This document shows, piece after piece, positions 1 through 7,488 of a stretch of 39,935 bases of DNA; the first letter of the stretch is position 1, and every line of letters starts with the position of its first letter. The notes beneath the pieces are model-generated. The model ran no database searches. It had not been told where the DNA came from and was given only the letters and a program-made list of their open reading frames with translations. The position numbers and the translations under genes are program-made. Source of the stretch: Hyphomicrobiales bacterium (GTDB taxonomy: Bacteria > Pseudomonadota > Alphaproteobacteria > Rhizobiales > Rhizobiaceae); contig UCEY01000021.1 of the NCBI GenBank assembly GCA_900471605.1, positions 270,405 through 310,339 on the forward strand, in the 5' to 3' direction.

Positions 1-42
1 GAGGGTTAGGGTGAGGGGCGGCCTTTGAACGCCAATCTATGA

Positions 43-1131
43 TCAACCCGCGATCATCTCCGTCCACTTCTGGTTCAGGAAGTCGGACTTGGTCTGGTAG
101 AGATCGTAGCGGGGGATGATCGGATCGATGTCCGAGGAGACCGAAGCGAATTCTTCCGCCGTGAGGTCGAGCAGGTCACGCTTGACGGTCGGCGAGGTGC
201 CGACCTTGCGCGACAGGGTCGCCTGGATCGCCGGCTGGCACATGTAGTTGATGAAGGTATGCGCTTCCTCTGTCTTCTTCGAAGCGCGCGACAGCGCCCA
301 GCAGCCGCTATCCTGGATGCCGCCTTCTTTCGGGAAGGTCGAGCGCACCGGGCTGCCCTGCGAGGCGGCAAGGCCGGTGACGTCGTGGTAATACTGGCCC
401 ATCGGGATTTCGCCCGACTTCAGCGCCTGTTCGAACTGGGCCTCGTCACGATACCAAAGACGGACGTTCGGCTTCACTTCCGAGAGCTTTTCGAGCGCCT
501 TGACGATGCCTTCCTCGGTGTCGAGCGCCTTGGTGCCGCCCATAAAGGTCTTGGCGGTCACTTCCAGCAGGAAGGAGTTGGAAACGAGCGCGAGCAGACC
601 GAGCTTGTCGGCATTCGCCTTGTCCCACAGGGCGGCCCAGGAGGTCGGGGCTTCCTTGTAGACCTGCGTATTGGTCACCAGCGTGATGTACCAGGAGACG
701 GCGCCGATGCCGGCGACCTTGCCGTCTGGATACTTGTTGACGAAACGCTCGATGAGGTTCTTCGAGTTCGGGATCTTGCCGAGATCGAGCGGCGCCCAGA
801 GATTGGTCGACTGGCCCTTCAGCATCGCGACCTGCGACATCATCGAGATGTCGGCTGGGGCGGCACCTGCCTTGGCGGCCTGTTCGAGTTGTACCAGCCA
901 GGCTTCGCCGGTCGGCTCGGCGACGGATTCGATGGCGATGCCGGTCGCCTTGGTGAAGTCCGGGAAGATGTTCTTGTCGAACGAATCCTTGAAGAAGCCG
1001 CCATAGACGCCGACCTTGAGCGACTTGTCCTGGGCACGCAGCACCGAGGGCATGGCCAGCATGGAAGCGCCTGCCAGGCCGGCACCGAGCACGCTCCGCC
1101 GGCCGAGTTTGGCGTTCAGAATGTCACGCAT
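43..1131 (-). CDS. Tat-exported polyamine-type ABC transporter substrate-binding protein
   Basis: A 362-residue periplasmic binding protein of the PotD-like (spermidine/putrescine) extracellular solute-binding group. The N-terminus carries a twin-arginine signal (RRSVLG near residue 11, a hydrophobic stretch, then a probable cleavage after LRA near residue 33), so it is likely exported folded. The mature part starts with a beta strand (LKVGVYGG) and has the usual length for the family. AGGAG lies just upstream of the ATG. It sits 74 bp downstream of the ureohydrolase gene on the same strand, which suggests uptake of a guanidino compound or polyamine. No permease or ATPase gene is in the window; they could lie beyond the left edge. 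Family assignment is firm; substrate is inference. Confidence 0.85.
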   Translation of the reverse strand: MRDILNAKLGRRSVLGAGLAGASMLAMPSVLRAQDKSLKVGVYGGFFKDSFDKNIFPDFTKATGIAIESVAEPTGEAWLVQLEQAAKAGAAPADISMMSQVAMLKGQSTNLWAPLDLGKIPNSKNLIERFVNKYPDGKVAGIGAVSWYITLVTNTQVYKEAPTSWAALWDKANADKLGLLALVSNSFLLEVTAKTFMGGTKALDTEEGIVKALEKLSEVKPNVRLWYRDEAQFEQALKSGEIPMGQYYHDVTGLAASQGSPVRSTFPKEGGIQDSGCWALSRASKKTEEAHTFINYMCQPAIQATLSRKVGTSPTVKRDLLDLTAEEFASVSSDIDPIIPRYDLYQTKSDFLNQKWTEMIAG

Positions 1132-1205
1132 GATTTTCTCCTTTGTTTTTTAGGCCTACCGGTTCTTCGCCGGCTGGCGCGTTCCCTTGTTGTCTGCAGT
1201 TTATG

Positions 1206-2264
1206 TCAGTCGCGGCCCTTCACGGAAGGGCTGAAGACCATCAGGCTCAAAATTTCGAACAATATCTGGGCGCCCGCATGGGCGGTGTTGTTGGTCGCGT
1301 CATATTGCGGCGCGACCTCGACCACGTCGCCGCCGACGATGTTGATGCCCTTGAGGCCGCGGATCAGTTCGAGCACTTCGCGGGTGGTGAGACCGCCGAT
1401 CTCCGGCGTGCCGGTACCGGGTGCAAAACTCGGATCAAGGCTGTCGATGTCGAAGGAGACATAGGTGGGGCCATCGCCGACGATCTTCTTCGCCTTCTCG
1501 ATGATAGCCGGAATGCCCATGCCGGTCACTTCCTCCGCGTGGATGACGGTCATGCCGGATTCGTAGGAGAACTCCCAGAGATATTCGGCCGCGCCACGGA
1601 TGCCGATCTGGATCGTCCGGGTCGGGTCGAGCACACCGTCCAGCACCGCGTTGCGGAACGGCCCGCCATGGTGGAACTTGGTCTCGTCGAAAAAGCCGCT
1701 CGTGTCGCAATGGGCGTCGATATGGATCATGCCCACCGGCCGCTTCTTGCCGACCGCCTTCAGGATCGGATGGGTGATCGAGTGGTCGCCGCCGACCGAC
1801 AGCGGCAGCACGCCTGCATCGACGATCTGGCCCACGCGCTTTTCGATGTCGTCATGGCTCATTTCCAGCCGGTAGCGGCTGCGGAAGGCCACGTCGCCGA
1901 TATCGGCTACCCGCAGTTCATGGGTTGGCGCGCATTCCATCACATGGTTATAGGGGCCGACGCGCTCGATGGCGCGCAATGCCCGCGGCCCGAAGCGCGA
2001 GCCCGGCCGGTTGGTAACGCCGAGATCCATCGGCATGCCGATCATCGCCACTTGCAGGTCGCCGAAATCCGGGTTTTCCGCGGGGAGCGGCCTGTAGGGC
2101 GCATCAAGGAGCGTCGGAATTCCGGCGTAGGGTGCAACGCGGGTGCCGGATTTGTCGAAGATCTTCTCGCCGACCTTTTTAAATTTCGGATCGAAGATCT
2201 CGCCGCCGGGGCTGTCGAGATATTTTGCGCGCAGTTCGCCGAGCTTCTTCGCGTCGAATGTCAT
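1206..2264 (-). CDS. speB: agmatinase-family ureohydrolase
   Basis: A 352-residue Mn-dependent ureohydrolase that should hydrolyse a guanidino group to urea plus an amine, for example agmatine to putrescine. All metal-ligand motifs are present: GGDHS (His161), DAHCD (Asp183, His185, Asp187) and DIDSLDP (Asp272, Asp274). It has an N-terminal extension of about 60 residues before the arginase fold, longer than E. coli SpeB. The start is the ATG preceded by GGTGAGG; an upstream in-frame extension of 27 residues has no ribosome site. The neighbouring PotD-like binding protein and the divergent LysR gene suggest an inducible catabolic unit. Agmatinase is the default call; guanidinobutyrase or another guanidino-substrate enzyme cannot be excluded from sequence alone. 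Confidence 0.85.
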   Translation of the reverse strand: MTFDAKKLGELRAKYLDSPGGEIFDPKFKKVGEKIFDKSGTRVAPYAGIPTLLDAPYRPLPAENPDFGDLQVAMIGMPMDLGVTNRPGSRFGPRALRAIERVGPYNHVMECAPTHELRVADIGDVAFRSRYRLEMSHDDIEKRVGQIVDAGVLPLSVGGDHSITHPILKAVGKKRPVGMIHIDAHCDTSGFFDETKFHHGGPFRNAVLDGVLDPTRTIQIGIRGAAEYLWEFSYESGMTVIHAEEVTGMGIPAIIEKAKKIVGDGPTYVSFDIDSLDPSFAPGTGTPEIGGLTTREVLELIRGLKGINIVGGDVVEVAPQYDATNNTAHAGAQILFEILSLMVFSPSVKGRD

Positions 2265-2395
2265 GATCGCCTCACCTGTCTGCAGAATTGCTTGCGTGCA
2301 GCCTAATTTTTGTTCCGCCGGGCTTCCCGCCCTTGTTTTCATCATTATCCGTCAGGTGCGGGTGGAAAAGCAATTGAGATTGTTCTAGCTGTCGT

Positions 2396-2412
2396 TGTGA
2401 GAAAAATTCACA
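2396..2412. promoter_or_regulatory. candidate LysR-type T-N11-A operator
   Basis: In the divergent region between the ureohydrolase and LysR genes, TGTGA and TCACA form an inverted repeat with a 7-bp spacer. The inner T and A are exactly 11 bp apart, the classical LysR-family recognition geometry. The dyad is seen directly; the role as binding site of the adjacent LysR protein is inference. Confidence 0.45.
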
Positions 2413-2417
2413 CTTAA

Positions 2418-2437
2418 GATCAATCCAACGATTGATC
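2418..2437. promoter_or_regulatory. perfect 8-bp inverted repeat next to the LysR start
   Basis: GATCAATC and GATTGATC are perfect inverted arms separated by caac. The repeat ends 1 bp before the GGGGA ribosome site and 11 bp before the ATG of the LysR gene. It could be an autoregulatory operator, or in RNA a hairpin next to the ribosome site. Confidence 0.4.
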
Positions 2438-2448
2438 TGGGGATCAAG

Positions 2449-3390
2449 ATGAGCAACCGCCTGCCACCCCTCAACCCGTTGCGCGCCTTCGAGGCGACGG
2501 CCCGTCGTGGCTCGGTTTCGGCTGCTGCACGCGAGCTCAATGTCACCCACGGCGCGGTCAGCCACCAGATCAAGGCGCTCGAGGGGTCGCTGAAGGTCTC
2601 CCTGTTCGAGCGGGGCGCCAAACGACTGAAGCTCACCTCGGAGGGTGCGCTCCTCCTGCCCGCAGTCAGCCAGGCCTTCGGCGAGATTGCCGCCGCGACC
2701 GCCCAGATGAAACGCCCGGCGACATCCGGCGAGCTGTCGATCACCTGCGTGCCGGCGCTTCTCTCCTTTTGGATCGTGCCGCGCCTCAATTCCTTCACCG
2801 AGCAGTTTCCGGGCGTGCGGCTGAAGCTTTCCGCTTCCAACGATCCCGCCGTGCTGCATTCCTCGGATGTCGATGTCGCCGTCCTTTATGGCGACGGCAA
2901 TTGGCCGGATGCCTGGACGCGGCTCTGGAGCAACCTGCAGCTTTTCCCCGTCGCCAGCCCCACGCTGCTCAACAGCCGGCCGCTGCGCTCAGTGCGTGAT
3001 CTGGAAGATCATATCCTCCTGCATGGCGATGCGGACGGGCGGGAATGGAACACCTGGCTTTCCGCAGCGGACGCCGTCGACCTGCCGCGCCGGCAGCAAT
3101 ATTTCATGGGCGACGCCCGGTTTTCGACGGAGGCGGCGCTGCACGGGCAGGGGATAGCGCTCGGCGACACGATCACAGCCAGCAAATTGATCGCGCGCGG
3201 CGAACTGGTCGTACCGTTCGACCTCAGCGTACCGGCCAATGACGCCTTTTACGTCGCCTGCCGTGCGGCCATGCGTTCGGCGCCGATCGTGCGGGTGTTC
3301 ATCGACTGGCTGTTTGCCTCCCTGGAGGCCGATCAGCTGGCCGAACCGCATACTTCCGCCCGCACCCTGTTGCGCAGCCGCCGCGCCTGA
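2449..3390 (+). CDS. LysR family transcriptional regulator (GcvA-like)
   Basis: A 313-residue LysR-type regulator. The winged helix-turn-helix occupies about residues 6-65, with the recognition region SVSAAARELNVTHGAVSHQI typical of the GcvA-like branch. Residues 92-300 form the periplasmic-binding-like effector domain (ELSITCVPALLSFWIVPRL onwards). The ATG has GGGGA five bases upstream. It is divergent from the ureohydrolase gene, with two dyads in the shared intergenic region, so it probably controls that gene in response to a guanidino compound or polyamine and may regulate itself. Family certain; target inferred from position. Confidence 0.88.
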   Translation: MSNRLPPLNPLRAFEATARRGSVSAAARELNVTHGAVSHQIKALEGSLKVSLFERGAKRLKLTSEGALLLPAVSQAFGEIAAATAQMKRPATSGELSITCVPALLSFWIVPRLNSFTEQFPGVRLKLSASNDPAVLHSSDVDVAVLYGDGNWPDAWTRLWSNLQLFPVASPTLLNSRPLRSVRDLEDHILLHGDADGREWNTWLSAADAVDLPRRQQYFMGDARFSTEAALHGQGIALGDTITASKLIARGELVVPFDLSVPANDAFYVACRAAMRSAPIVRVFIDWLFASLEADQLAEPHTSARTLLRSRRA

Positions 3391-3514
3391 TATTTGTCGT
3401 CACATCCATTATGCCGGCGACACGAGAACCATGGTTTACCTCGCCGGAGAACCCGGTTAAGCGGTTCTAAAACTTGCCGCTGTTGCTCATCTATTGATTT
3501 TCACAGAGTGTCCG

Positions 3515-5233
3515 ATGCTTCGCCGTTTCTTCGCCTATTATCGTCCCTATCGCGGCCTGTTCATCCTCGATTTCGGCTGCGCGATTGTTTCCGGCGTGCT
3601 CGAACTCGGCTTTCCGATGGCGGTGAAGCTGTTCGTCGACCGACTGCTGCTCAGCCAGGAATGGCTACTGATCCTGCTCGCCTCGGCAGCACTTCTGGTC
3701 ATCTATGCGATCAATACCGGCCTGATGGCGATCGTCACCTATTGGGGCCACATGCTCGGCATCAATATCGAGACGGATATGCGCCGCGCCGCCTTCAATC
3801 ACCTGCAGAAACTTTCGTTCAGCTATTTCGACAACCAGAAGACCGGTCATATCGTCGGACGGCTCACCAAGGACCTGGAAGAGATCGGCGAGGTCGCCCA
3901 TCACGGGCCGGAAGACCTGTTCATCGCCATCATGACTTTCATCGGTGCGCTTGCCCTGATGTTCTCGGTCAACTGGCAGCTGGCGCTGATCACCGCCGTC
4001 GTCGTTCCACTGACGGCCTGGGTCACCAGCCATTTCGGCGGCCGCATGACCCATAATTTCCGTCGGCTGTTCCAGCGCGTGGGGGATTTCAACGCCCGCA
4101 TCGAGGAGAATGTCGGCGGCATCCGCGTCGTGCAGGCCTTCGCCAACGAAAGCCACGAACGCAAGCTTTTCGAACAGGACAACCAGAACTACCGGCGCGT
4201 CAAGCTCGAGGCCTACAAGCTGATGGCGGCGAGCAGTTCGCTCAGCTACATGAGCATGCGGCTGACCCAGATGGTGGTGATGATCGCCGGCGCCTATTTC
4301 GTGCTTTCGGGCGACCTGACCGCCGGCGGGTTCATCGGCTTCCTGCTTCTGGTCGGCGTGTTCTTCCGCCCCGTGGAGAAGATCAACTCGGTGATCGAGA
4401 CCTATCCGAAGGGCATTGCCGGTTTCCGCCGCTTCACCGAACTGATCGACACGGAGCCGGATATCGCCGATGCGCCTGACGCGGTCGACGTCGATCACCT
4501 CAAGGGCGAGATCGCCTATGAGAACGTCTCCTTCGGTTACAGCCCGGACAAGCCCGTGCTCCAAAACGTCAACCTCTCGATCCGTGCCGGCGAAACGATC
4601 GCTTTCGTCGGCCCCTCGGGTGCCGGCAAGACGACGATCTGTTCGCTCCTACCGCGGTTCTACGAGATCGGTGGCGGGAACATCACGATCGACGGCATCG
4701 ATATCCGCAGGATGACCAAGGTATCGCTGCGCCAGCAGATCGGCATCGTCCAGCAGGACGTCTTCCTGTTCGGCGGCACGATCCGCGAAAACATCGCCTA
4801 CGGTCGCCTCGGTGCGAGCGAAGCCGATATTCTAGAGGCGGCACGCCGTGCCCGGCTGGAAGAAATGCTCACCGGCCTGCCGGAAGGTCTTGATACGGTG
4901 ATCGGCGAGCGCGGCGTCAAGCTGTCGGGTGGCCAGAAGCAGCGCGTCGCGATCGCCCGCATGTTCCTCAAGAACCCGCCGATCCTGATCCTGGACGAGG
5001 CGACCTCGGCGCTCGATACGGAGACGGAGCGCGCCATTCAGCGCTCGCTCGCCGAACTCTCGCAGGGCCGCACCACCCTGATCATCGCGCACCGCCTCGC
5101 CACAATAAAGGGCGCCGATCGCATCGTCGTCATCGACGGCCACGGCATCCTCGAACAGGGCACGCACCAGGACCTGATCGCCAGGCGCGGCGCCTATACC
5201 CGACTGCACGCGGCGCAGGTGGGGATGATGTGA
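3515..5233 (+). CDS. ABC exporter, fused membrane and ATPase domains
   Basis: A 572-residue half-transporter of the MsbA/multidrug exporter type that would act as a homodimer or heterodimer in the inner membrane. Residues 15-300 are the transmembrane domain with predicted helices near 18-40, 52-75, 135-170 and 250-285. The ATPase domain has Walker A GPSGAGKT (366-373), Q-loop region IVQQDVF (411-417), signature LSGGQ (470-474), Walker B ending in DE (494-495) and the H-loop in IIAHRL near 528. ATG at 3515 is preferred over an in-frame TTG seven codons upstream. It stands alone, so the substrate (lipid, peptide or drug) cannot be read from context. Confidence 0.88.
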   Translation: MLRRFFAYYRPYRGLFILDFGCAIVSGVLELGFPMAVKLFVDRLLLSQEWLLILLASAALLVIYAINTGLMAIVTYWGHMLGINIETDMRRAAFNHLQKLSFSYFDNQKTGHIVGRLTKDLEEIGEVAHHGPEDLFIAIMTFIGALALMFSVNWQLALITAVVVPLTAWVTSHFGGRMTHNFRRLFQRVGDFNARIEENVGGIRVVQAFANESHERKLFEQDNQNYRRVKLEAYKLMAASSSLSYMSMRLTQMVVMIAGAYFVLSGDLTAGGFIGFLLLVGVFFRPVEKINSVIETYPKGIAGFRRFTELIDTEPDIADAPDAVDVDHLKGEIAYENVSFGYSPDKPVLQNVNLSIRAGETIAFVGPSGAGKTTICSLLPRFYEIGGGNITIDGIDIRRMTKVSLRQQIGIVQQDVFLFGGTIRENIAYGRLGASEADILEAARRARLEEMLTGLPEGLDTVIGERGVKLSGGQKQRVAIARMFLKNPPILILDEATSALDTETERAIQRSLAELSQGRTTLIIAHRLATIKGADRIVVIDGHGILEQGTHQDLIARRGAYTRLHAAQVGMM

Positions 5234-5269
5234 TAATCTCTGCCGACTGATTCACGGCCGCCGGACCGC

Positions 5270-5965
5270 ATGGAAACTTCGCTTTATCTTTCCGTCAAAA
5301 CCTTTCTCGAAAGCTTCGGATACGAGGTGAAGGGGGAGGTCGGCGGTTGCGATCTGGTGGGGCTGAGCGAAGCGGATCCGCCGGTCGTCGTCATCTGCGA
5401 ACTCAAGCTGACCTTTAATCTCGAACTGATCCTGCAGGCGGTCGACAGGGCAGGGGTTTCGGACGAGGTCTGGATCGCCGCCCGGGTTTCGGCAAGGGGG
5501 AGAGGGCGCGAGGCGGACAGGCGATATCGCGATCTCTGCCGCCGCCTCGGGATCGGCATGCTTGGCGTTTCGGATCAGGGCGAGGTGAGCGTTCTGGTCA
5601 GTTCCGTCTCGCCGATGCCCCGCACCAATCCGAAACGGCGGACCCGGCTTGTCAAGGAACATCGCAAGCGGCGCGGCGATCCGGCCGTCGGCGGCAGCAC
5701 CAAGATCCCCGTCATGACCGCCTACCGGCAGCAGGCGCTCGCCTGCGCTTCGGCGCTTGCGGGCGGGCCGCTTCGTCCGCGCGATCTGAAAGAGGCGGCA
5801 GCCACCGCCGGCGCGATATTGCGGGCAAACTATTACGGCTGGTTCGAGCGTATCGACAAGGGTGTCTATGGGCTGACCGATATCGGACGGCAAGCACTGC
5901 AGCGTTGGCCGCAGGCAGCGCCGGACGAGACCGTGCCGGCTCGGCCGGTTGATCCGGGCAAATAA
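5270..5965 (+). CDS. DUF2161 family protein, PD-(D/E)XK nuclease-like
   Basis: A 231-residue protein matching DUF2161, a family known mostly from alphaproteobacteria and related to PD-(D/E)XK phosphodiesterases. Asp28 (GGCDLVG) followed by Glu44-Leu-Lys46 (ICELKL) gives the D-ExK signature of that nuclease fold. The C-terminal part (about residues 145-220, with PLRPRDLKEAA and GVYGLTDIGRQAL) looks like a winged helix-turn-helix. It starts 36 bp after the ABC exporter gene, so co-transcription is possible, and it ends before a strong bidirectional terminator. Family call is fairly sure from memory of the motifs; cellular function is unknown. Confidence 0.75.
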   Translation: METSLYLSVKTFLESFGYEVKGEVGGCDLVGLSEADPPVVVICELKLTFNLELILQAVDRAGVSDEVWIAARVSARGRGREADRRYRDLCRRLGIGMLGVSDQGEVSVLVSSVSPMPRTNPKRRTRLVKEHRKRRGDPAVGGSTKIPVMTAYRQQALACASALAGGPLRPRDLKEAAATAGAILRANYYGWFERIDKGVYGLTDIGRQALQRWPQAAPDETVPARPVDPGK

Positions 5966-6007
5966 TCGAACCCGCTGGGCAAAGTAGCCCCAGGTGATTT
6001 TTCAATG

Positions 6008-6043
6008 AAAAAGCCGCCTGCACGAAAAGGCGGGCGGCTTTTT
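6008..6043. terminator. bidirectional rho-independent terminator
   Basis: AAAAAGCCGCC at the left pairs with GGCGGCTTTTT at the right. With the inner pairs this makes a stem of about 14 bp (one G-T pair) and a loop of about 8 nt. Both strands end in a run of T, and the element sits between two convergent genes, the DUF2161 gene and the small membrane protein gene, so it can stop both. Confidence 0.9.
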
Positions 6044-6065
6044 GTCTCTATCTCGAGCGCAGGGC

Positions 6066-6386
6066 TTACGGCTGCGTGCCGGTGCCGCCGGTTGCGCCGC
6101 CAGCCGGCGGAGCTGCCGGGGTGGCGTTGTTGGCCGGCGGTGCTGCCGGGGTCATCGGAGCCGGAGACGACTTCGAATTGTCGGTTACCGGCGGATTGGT
6201 CGAAGACGTGGTCTGCGGGTCCGTCGAGGAACCGCCCATCTGCGACCATACGAATGCGCCGACCAGAATGACGGCGATCACGGCTACCCACGGCACCCAC
6301 GAAGAGCTGCTACTGCTGCGGACTTCCGTTGCCCGGAGGTCCGGATCACGGGTCTCGAACTTTCTGTCATTGGGATCAAAAGTCAT
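6066..6386 (-). CDS. small single-pass membrane protein with Pro/Ala/Asn-rich tail
   Basis: A 106-residue protein of unknown function. Residues 1-28 are charged and probably cytoplasmic (DPNDRKFETRDPDLRA), residues 29-47 form one hydrophobic helix (VPWVAVIAVILVGAFVW), and the rest is a low-complexity tail rich in Ser, Thr, Pro, Ala, Asn and Gly that would lie in the periplasm. AAGGAGG precedes the ATG. Proteins with this layout are common in Rhizobiales and are usually annotated as hypothetical. It is flanked by the bidirectional terminator downstream and a short spacer to the EamA gene upstream. Reality of the gene is well supported by its ribosome site; no function can be assigned. Confidence 0.75.
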   Translation of the reverse strand: MTFDPNDRKFETRDPDLRATEVRSSSSSSWVPWVAVIAVILVGAFVWSQMGGSSTDPQTTSSTNPPVTDNSKSSPAPMTPAAPPANNATPAAPPAGGATGGTGTQP

Positions 6387-6473
6387 GATTGCTTCCTCCT
6401 TCTGCAGGCGGACAATGCCTCGATGCGCGTTTGGTTCCCGATTTCGTGAACGGCGGAGCCGATCTGTGCCGAA

Positions 6474-7337
6474 TTAACGCGCAAATCTTTTGGCGCCCGC
6501 GACGCAGGCAACCACCGCAAGCGTCGCTGCGAACATGCCGAGGCTGACCTTTTCTCCCAGGAGTAAGGCGGCCAGCGTGAGGCTGAAAAAGGGTTGGAGA
6601 AGCTGCAACTGGCCCACACCGGCAATGCCGCCGAGCGCCAGCCCGCGATACCAGAAGACGAAGCCGATCAGCATGCTGAACAGCGAGACATAGGCGAGGC
6701 CGAACCAGGACGTGCTGCCGAGATCAGGAAGCAAGGACGGACGGACGGCGATCGACAGGGTGAGCATGACGGGCAGGGAGAGCACCAGCGCCCAGGAGAT
6801 GACCTGCCAGCCGCCAAGCCTGCGCGACAGGCGCGCGCCTTCGGCATAGCCGAGCCCGCAGGCGACGATCGCCCCCAGCATCAGCAGATCGCCGACCGAG
6901 GAAGCGGCCTCTTCCTGAAACAGCGCGAAGCCGGCAACGATCGCACTGCCGACGCAGGAGAAAAACCAGAAGACGGGTCGCGGGCGCTCTCCGCCCCGGA
7001 TTACTCCAAAGATCGCCGTCGCAAGCGGCAGGAGGCCGACAAATACGACCGAGTGCGCAGAAGTGATGTGCTTCAGCGCAAGGGCCGTCAGCAGCGGAAA
7101 GCCGATGACGACGCCGAGCGAGACGACCGCAAGCGGCAGAAGGTCGGACCGGGCTGGACGCTTTTCACGAAACGCCAGCAGCAGGCAAAGCGCCAACAGG
7201 CCGGCGATCGTGGCGCGTGCCACGGTCAGGAACAACGGATCGAAATCCGCGACGGCAATGCGGGTGGCGGGAAGCGATCCGCTGAAGATCAAAATGCCAA
7301 CGAAACCGTTGATCCAGCCGCTTGCCGTATTGTTCAT
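6474..7337 (-). CDS. EamA/DMT family transporter
   Basis: A 287-residue inner-membrane protein of the drug/metabolite transporter superfamily. It shows about ten hydrophobic helices in two EamA repeats (roughly residues 5-135 and 150-280), including the repeat-end motif QLLQPFFSLTLAALLLGE that is typical of the second half. AGGAGG stands six bases before the ATG. It is divergent from a MocR-type regulator, a pairing often seen for amino acid or amine exporters, so export of an amino-acid-like metabolite is likely. Substrate is not determinable. Confidence 0.85.
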   Translation of the reverse strand: MNNTASGWINGFVGILIFSGSLPATRIAVADFDPLFLTVARATIAGLLALCLLLAFREKRPARSDLLPLAVVSLGVVIGFPLLTALALKHITSAHSVVFVGLLPLATAIFGVIRGGERPRPVFWFFSCVGSAIVAGFALFQEEAASSVGDLLMLGAIVACGLGYAEGARLSRRLGGWQVISWALVLSLPVMLTLSIAVRPSLLPDLGSTSWFGLAYVSLFSMLIGFVFWYRGLALGGIAGVGQLQLLQPFFSLTLAALLLGEKVSLGMFAATLAVVACVAGAKRFAR

Positions 7338-7366
7338 CGAAAACCTCCTGCATGTCCGGGCATTCC

Positions 7367-7479
7367 CCTTGGACGATGGTCCGCGCGCATTGCTTGGGCA
7401 TTTTTCTCCTATCGGCCGAAAACCATGGCAGCGCCAGAGACAATGGAATACGATTTCAAGAAACTGTTATGGTCCAAGG
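7367..7479. promoter_or_regulatory. repeats in the EamA-MocR divergent region
   Basis: ATGGTCC occurs twice in direct orientation, at 7376-7382 and 7469-7475. CCTTGGAC (7367-7374) and GTCCAAGG (7472-7479) form an 8-bp inverted repeat across the same interval. MocR-type regulators commonly bind repeated half-sites in the region they share with a divergent target, so these are candidate operator half-sites. The second copy overlaps the AAGGAG ribosome site of the regulator gene. Confidence 0.4.
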
Positions 7480-7488
7480 AGCGGTACG

